Notes under the pieces: generated by a model
Told to the model about the DNA's origin: nothing
The model's database searches: none
What the model saw: the letters and a program-made list of their open reading frames with translations, nothing else
NCBI GenBank assembly: GCA_028285465.1
Contig: JANQPD010000091.1
Coordinates: 62,001 to 126,000 of the forward strand
Source: Owenweeksia sp.
GTDB taxonomy: Bacteria > Bacteroidota > Bacteroidia > Flavobacteriales > Schleiferiaceae
Direction of reading: 5' to 3'
Length of the DNA: 64,000 nt
Made by a program: the position numbers and the translations under genes
Shown: piece by piece, positions 62,379-64,000 of the stretch
Layout: every line of letters begins with the position of its first letter
Position numbering within the stretch: the stretch's first letter is position 1

Positions 62379-63179
62379 TCACATCTCGGGCTTGTAATAC
62401 TTCATGGCTTCATGCATCCACTTATTCAGGTTCTTGACCCGGGTGGCGTTACTGGGATGTGTGCTTAAAAATTCGGGAGGCGCCGCATTCCCGGAACGGG
62501 CTGCCATACGCTCCCAAAACTTCGGAGCTTCCCTGGGATCATAGCCTGCCATTGCCATAAATATGAGCCCTATCCGATCCGCTTCGCTTTCGTGTGTGCG
62601 GCTATATGGTAAAATTACGCCTACTTGTGAAGCCAGCCCATATGCCGTCATAAAAAGAGCCTGCGTTTCTTGTGGTTTCTCATTCACGGCTACAGCTAAA
62701 GCTACTCCTCCCAATTGTGTGGCCAAGCCTTGCGACATACGCTCATTGCCATGGCGCGCAATGGCATGCGCAATTTCATGTCCCATTACAACCGCCGTAC
62801 CTGCCTCATCCGCACATATGGGCATAATTCCCGTATAAAAGGCAACTTTGCCCCCGGGCATACACCACGCATTTACGGTATTGTCCTCTTTTAAAAGATT
62901 AAACTCCCATGAATAGCCTTCTACAAGTTCACTGAGATCGTTTTGGCGCAGATATTCTTCGGCTGCATCTTTTATACGCAGCCCGCTGTTTTTCACATAT
63001 TTTGTCCAGGTAGCATTATTGCTAAGCGGCATTTCTTCCAGTACCTGATCATACTGGGCATAGCTCATACTCTGTACCTGGTCGCTGGGAATCAGGTTGA
63101 GTTGTTTTCTTCCGGTCAGCGGAACTGTTTTACAGCTGCCTGCAAAAAAAAGCAGAGCTATTGCAATGTAACGTTTCAT
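62379..63179 (-). CDS. M48-family metallopeptidase, lipoprotein
   Basis: This 266-residue zinc protease has a lipoprotein signal (MKRYIAIALLFFAGSC), the LTGRKQLNLIPSDQVQSMSY region of the Oma1/M48C group, and the catalytic site VMGHEIAHAIARHGNERMSQ with HEXXH, plus the third zinc ligand in SRTHESEADRIGL, and the end HPSNATRVKNLNKWM. Anchored in the periplasm, it would take part in envelope protein quality control. I moved the start to the ATG at 63179; the open frame extends to 63428 but without a signal peptide. Confidence 0.92.
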   Translation of the reverse strand: MKRYIAIALLFFAGSCKTVPLTGRKQLNLIPSDQVQSMSYAQYDQVLEEMPLSNNATWTKYVKNSGLRIKDAAEEYLRQNDLSELVEGYSWEFNLLKEDNTVNAWCMPGGKVAFYTGIMPICADEAGTAVVMGHEIAHAIARHGNERMSQGLATQLGGVALAVAVNEKPQETQALFMTAYGLASQVGVILPYSRTHESEADRIGLIFMAMAGYDPREAPKFWERMAARSGNAAPPEFLSTHPSNATRVKNLNKWMHEAMKYYKPEM

Positions 63180-63311
63180 AAAGTGTGGTTTTGTGTGCTT
63201 AACCTGAAAATTTGGCAATTGTTCTTGATGCGCGAAGACATAATGTCCTATAAACAAAGTCTTTAATGACTTTTTAACAGCTTTAACAGGATTTTTAGCC
63301 CGTATTTGGCA

Positions 63312-63327
63312 TTGGCACTTTAGTTGT
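63312..63327 (+). promoter_or_regulatory. Sigma-54-like promoter of hsp20
   Basis: TTGGCAC (63312-63318), five bases, and TTGT (63324-63327) match the RpoN consensus TGGCAC-N5-TTGC in all but one base, 34 bases ahead of the hsp20 ATG. Transcription would start about 12 bases behind it. It is the only such element I noticed in the window. Confidence 0.55.
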
Positions 63328-63360
63328 CCTGGGGGCAGTATAATTTTAAACATAAAGACC

Positions 63361-63804
63361 ATGACACTAATAAAAAGAAACAACACATCAAGGAATTCAT
63401 TTAATGGATTGCTGGATAATTTTTTCAACGATGGTTTTGGTACGTGGAATGCTTTCGATCATGCTGAATCCACTTTACCTTCCGTGAACATCAAAGAAAG
63501 TAATGAGGGTTTTAACTTATCCCTGGAAGCTCCTGGCTTTGAGAAGGACAATTTCAAAGTAGAGTTGGACAACGACCGCCTTACAATTTCTGCTGAAGTG
63601 AAAAACGAAGAAGAAGAAAGCAACGAACGCTACACCCGTAGGGAGTTTCGGGCACGTAGTTTTAGTCGTTCTTTTGTATTAGGCGAGAACCTCGTAGACG
63701 GAGAGTCTATCTCGGCCAAATATGAAAACGGGATATTGAACGTAAGCCTTCCCAAAAAAGAGGAAGCTAAGCCCCAACCCGTCAAAATGATTGAAATCAG
63801 CTAA
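63361..63804 (+). CDS. Hsp20/alpha-crystallin small heat-shock protein
   Basis: This 147-residue protein is a holding chaperone of the Hsp20 family: it binds unfolding proteins under stress and forms large oligomers in the cytoplasm. The N-terminal arm (NSFNGLLDNFFNDGFGTWNA) precedes the alpha-crystallin domain (VNIKESNEGFNLSLEAPGF to LPKKEEAKPQPVKMIEI). The typical EFRARSFSRSF loop and YENGILNVSLPKK are both present; the C-terminal KMIEI carries an I-x-I-like motif that anchors neighbouring subunits. A sigma-54-like promoter lies upstream and a strong terminator behind, so it is its own unit. Confidence 0.96.
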   Translation: MTLIKRNNTSRNSFNGLLDNFFNDGFGTWNAFDHAESTLPSVNIKESNEGFNLSLEAPGFEKDNFKVELDNDRLTISAEVKNEEEESNERYTRREFRARSFSRSFVLGENLVDGESISAKYENGILNVSLPKKEEAKPQPVKMIEIS

Positions 63805-63827
63805 AATTTTCATAGGTGAGTTGGTTG

Positions 63828-63868
63828 GCAGGCCGGATTGAATTTATTCAGTCCGGCCTGCTTTTTTT
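63828..63868 (+). terminator. Terminator after hsp20
   Basis: GCAGGCCGGATTGAA and TTCAGTCCGGCCTGC form a 15-pair stem with a 4-base loop followed by six Ts, 24 bases after the hsp20 stop. Its 3' half also holds the last codons of the convergent gene at 63844, so it may serve both sides poorly or well; the minus side has no T-run. Confidence 0.92.
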
Positions 63869-64000
63869 ATGGCCTGGACAAATGCCTTCTTGTCTCCGCC
63901 AAAGTTGTTGGTATACAGCGTATCTGCCGGGGTGTAAATAACAAAATTGTTCCGGCTATTTGAATCCGGGTGTATGCTCACCCGGTTTAGTGTAAAGCTC
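63844..64000 (-). CDS. End of an unrecognised gene (cut by window edge)
   Basis: On the minus strand one frame is open from the window edge for 51 codons to a TAA at 63844. It reads SFTLNRVSIHPDSNSRNNFV and then IYTPADTLYTNNFGGDKKAF followed by VQAIKKAGRTE. The stop lies inside the stem of the hsp20 terminator, so the last five or so residues come from that stem. I do not recognise the family; the DNA is protein-like. The start lies beyond the window. Confidence 0.6.
   Translation of the reverse strand, partial: SFTLNRVSIHPDSNSRNNFVIYTPADTLYTNNFGGDKKAFVQAIKKAGRTE

Noticed and set aside
1-64000. CRISPR arrays, prophage, toxin-antitoxin or restriction systems.
   Set aside because: No regularly spaced repeats, phage structural genes, Cas, restriction or toxin-antitoxin proteins were seen.

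Overview
The window is a piece of a Bacteroidota chromosome, most likely Flavobacteriales and possibly a Cryomorphaceae/Schleiferiaceae-type lineage; the family is inference. The evidence is: type A and type B T9SS sorting domains on two large secreted proteins; DUF3467 directly after rpoC; DUF3822, DUF4834 and DUF2147 genes; a carB without the C-terminal regulatory domain; and repeated Bacteroidota-type promoters (TTG, about 19 bases, TAnnTTTG). No rRNA, CRISPR array, prophage or replication origin was seen.

Layout. 1-17.5 kb is a housekeeping block, almost all on the minus strand. Read in the direction of transcription it is rpsU, xerC and hpf; then tRNA-Thr(UGU), tRNA-Tyr, tRNA-Gly, a tRNA-like relic, tRNA-Thr(GGU) and tuf; then tRNA-Trp, secE, nusG, rplK, rplA, rplJ, rplL, rpoB, rpoC and a DUF3467 gene; then mdh and the start of an ABC exporter cut by the window edge. 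The Thr-Tyr-Gly-Thr-tuf-secE-nusG order is the same as the E. coli thrU-tyrU-glyT-thrT-tufB locus. 17.5-34 kb holds metabolic, transport, division and RNA-modification genes: acyl-CoA dehydrogenase, a TPR histidine kinase, an NSS symporter with a 47-residue partner, an ABC exporter, a FtsB-like protein, a RecD-like helicase, an envelope protein + DUF3822 + rsmD group, rdgB, rlmH, nadC, YihY and DUF2147.

34-50 kb is the accessory part. It carries two T9SS cargo proteins and, between them, an AT-rich and eroded surface-glycan locus: the last ~80 codons of a sialic/pseudaminic-acid synthase (NeuB/PseI type), an IS3-family remnant, a SGNH hydrolase, decayed coding sequence, a Wzx-type flippase, a sulfotransferase, a YfhO-type membrane protein, a GT2 glycosyltransferase and a protein resembling GT42/Maf sialyl- or nonulosonyl-transferases. 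wecB follows. Together these suggest an exported glycan that is or was sulfated and perhaps decorated with a nonulosonic acid, with the synthase now broken at this site.

50-64 kb returns to core functions: DUF4834, carB, rpmH, an SDR, a 2OG-Fe(II) oxygenase, a STAS-like protein, a sodium/solute symporter, a small lipoprotein, a THUMP methyltransferase, priA, a YhhN-family protein, an M48 lipoprotein protease, hsp20 with a sigma-54-like promoter, and the end of an unrecognised gene at the right edge.

Many open-reading-frame starts that look longest are wrong here because they run through a promoter or terminator. Corrected starts are given for xerC, the RecD-like helicase, rdgB, nadC, DUF2147, the T9SS type A protein, the oxygenase, the symporter, the lipoprotein and the M48 protease. 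The most interesting items are the broken nonulosonate locus with its GT42-like protein, the envelope/DUF3822/RsmD group, the tRNA-Gly 3'-end duplication, the promoter nested over the hpf terminator, and the NSS small subunit.
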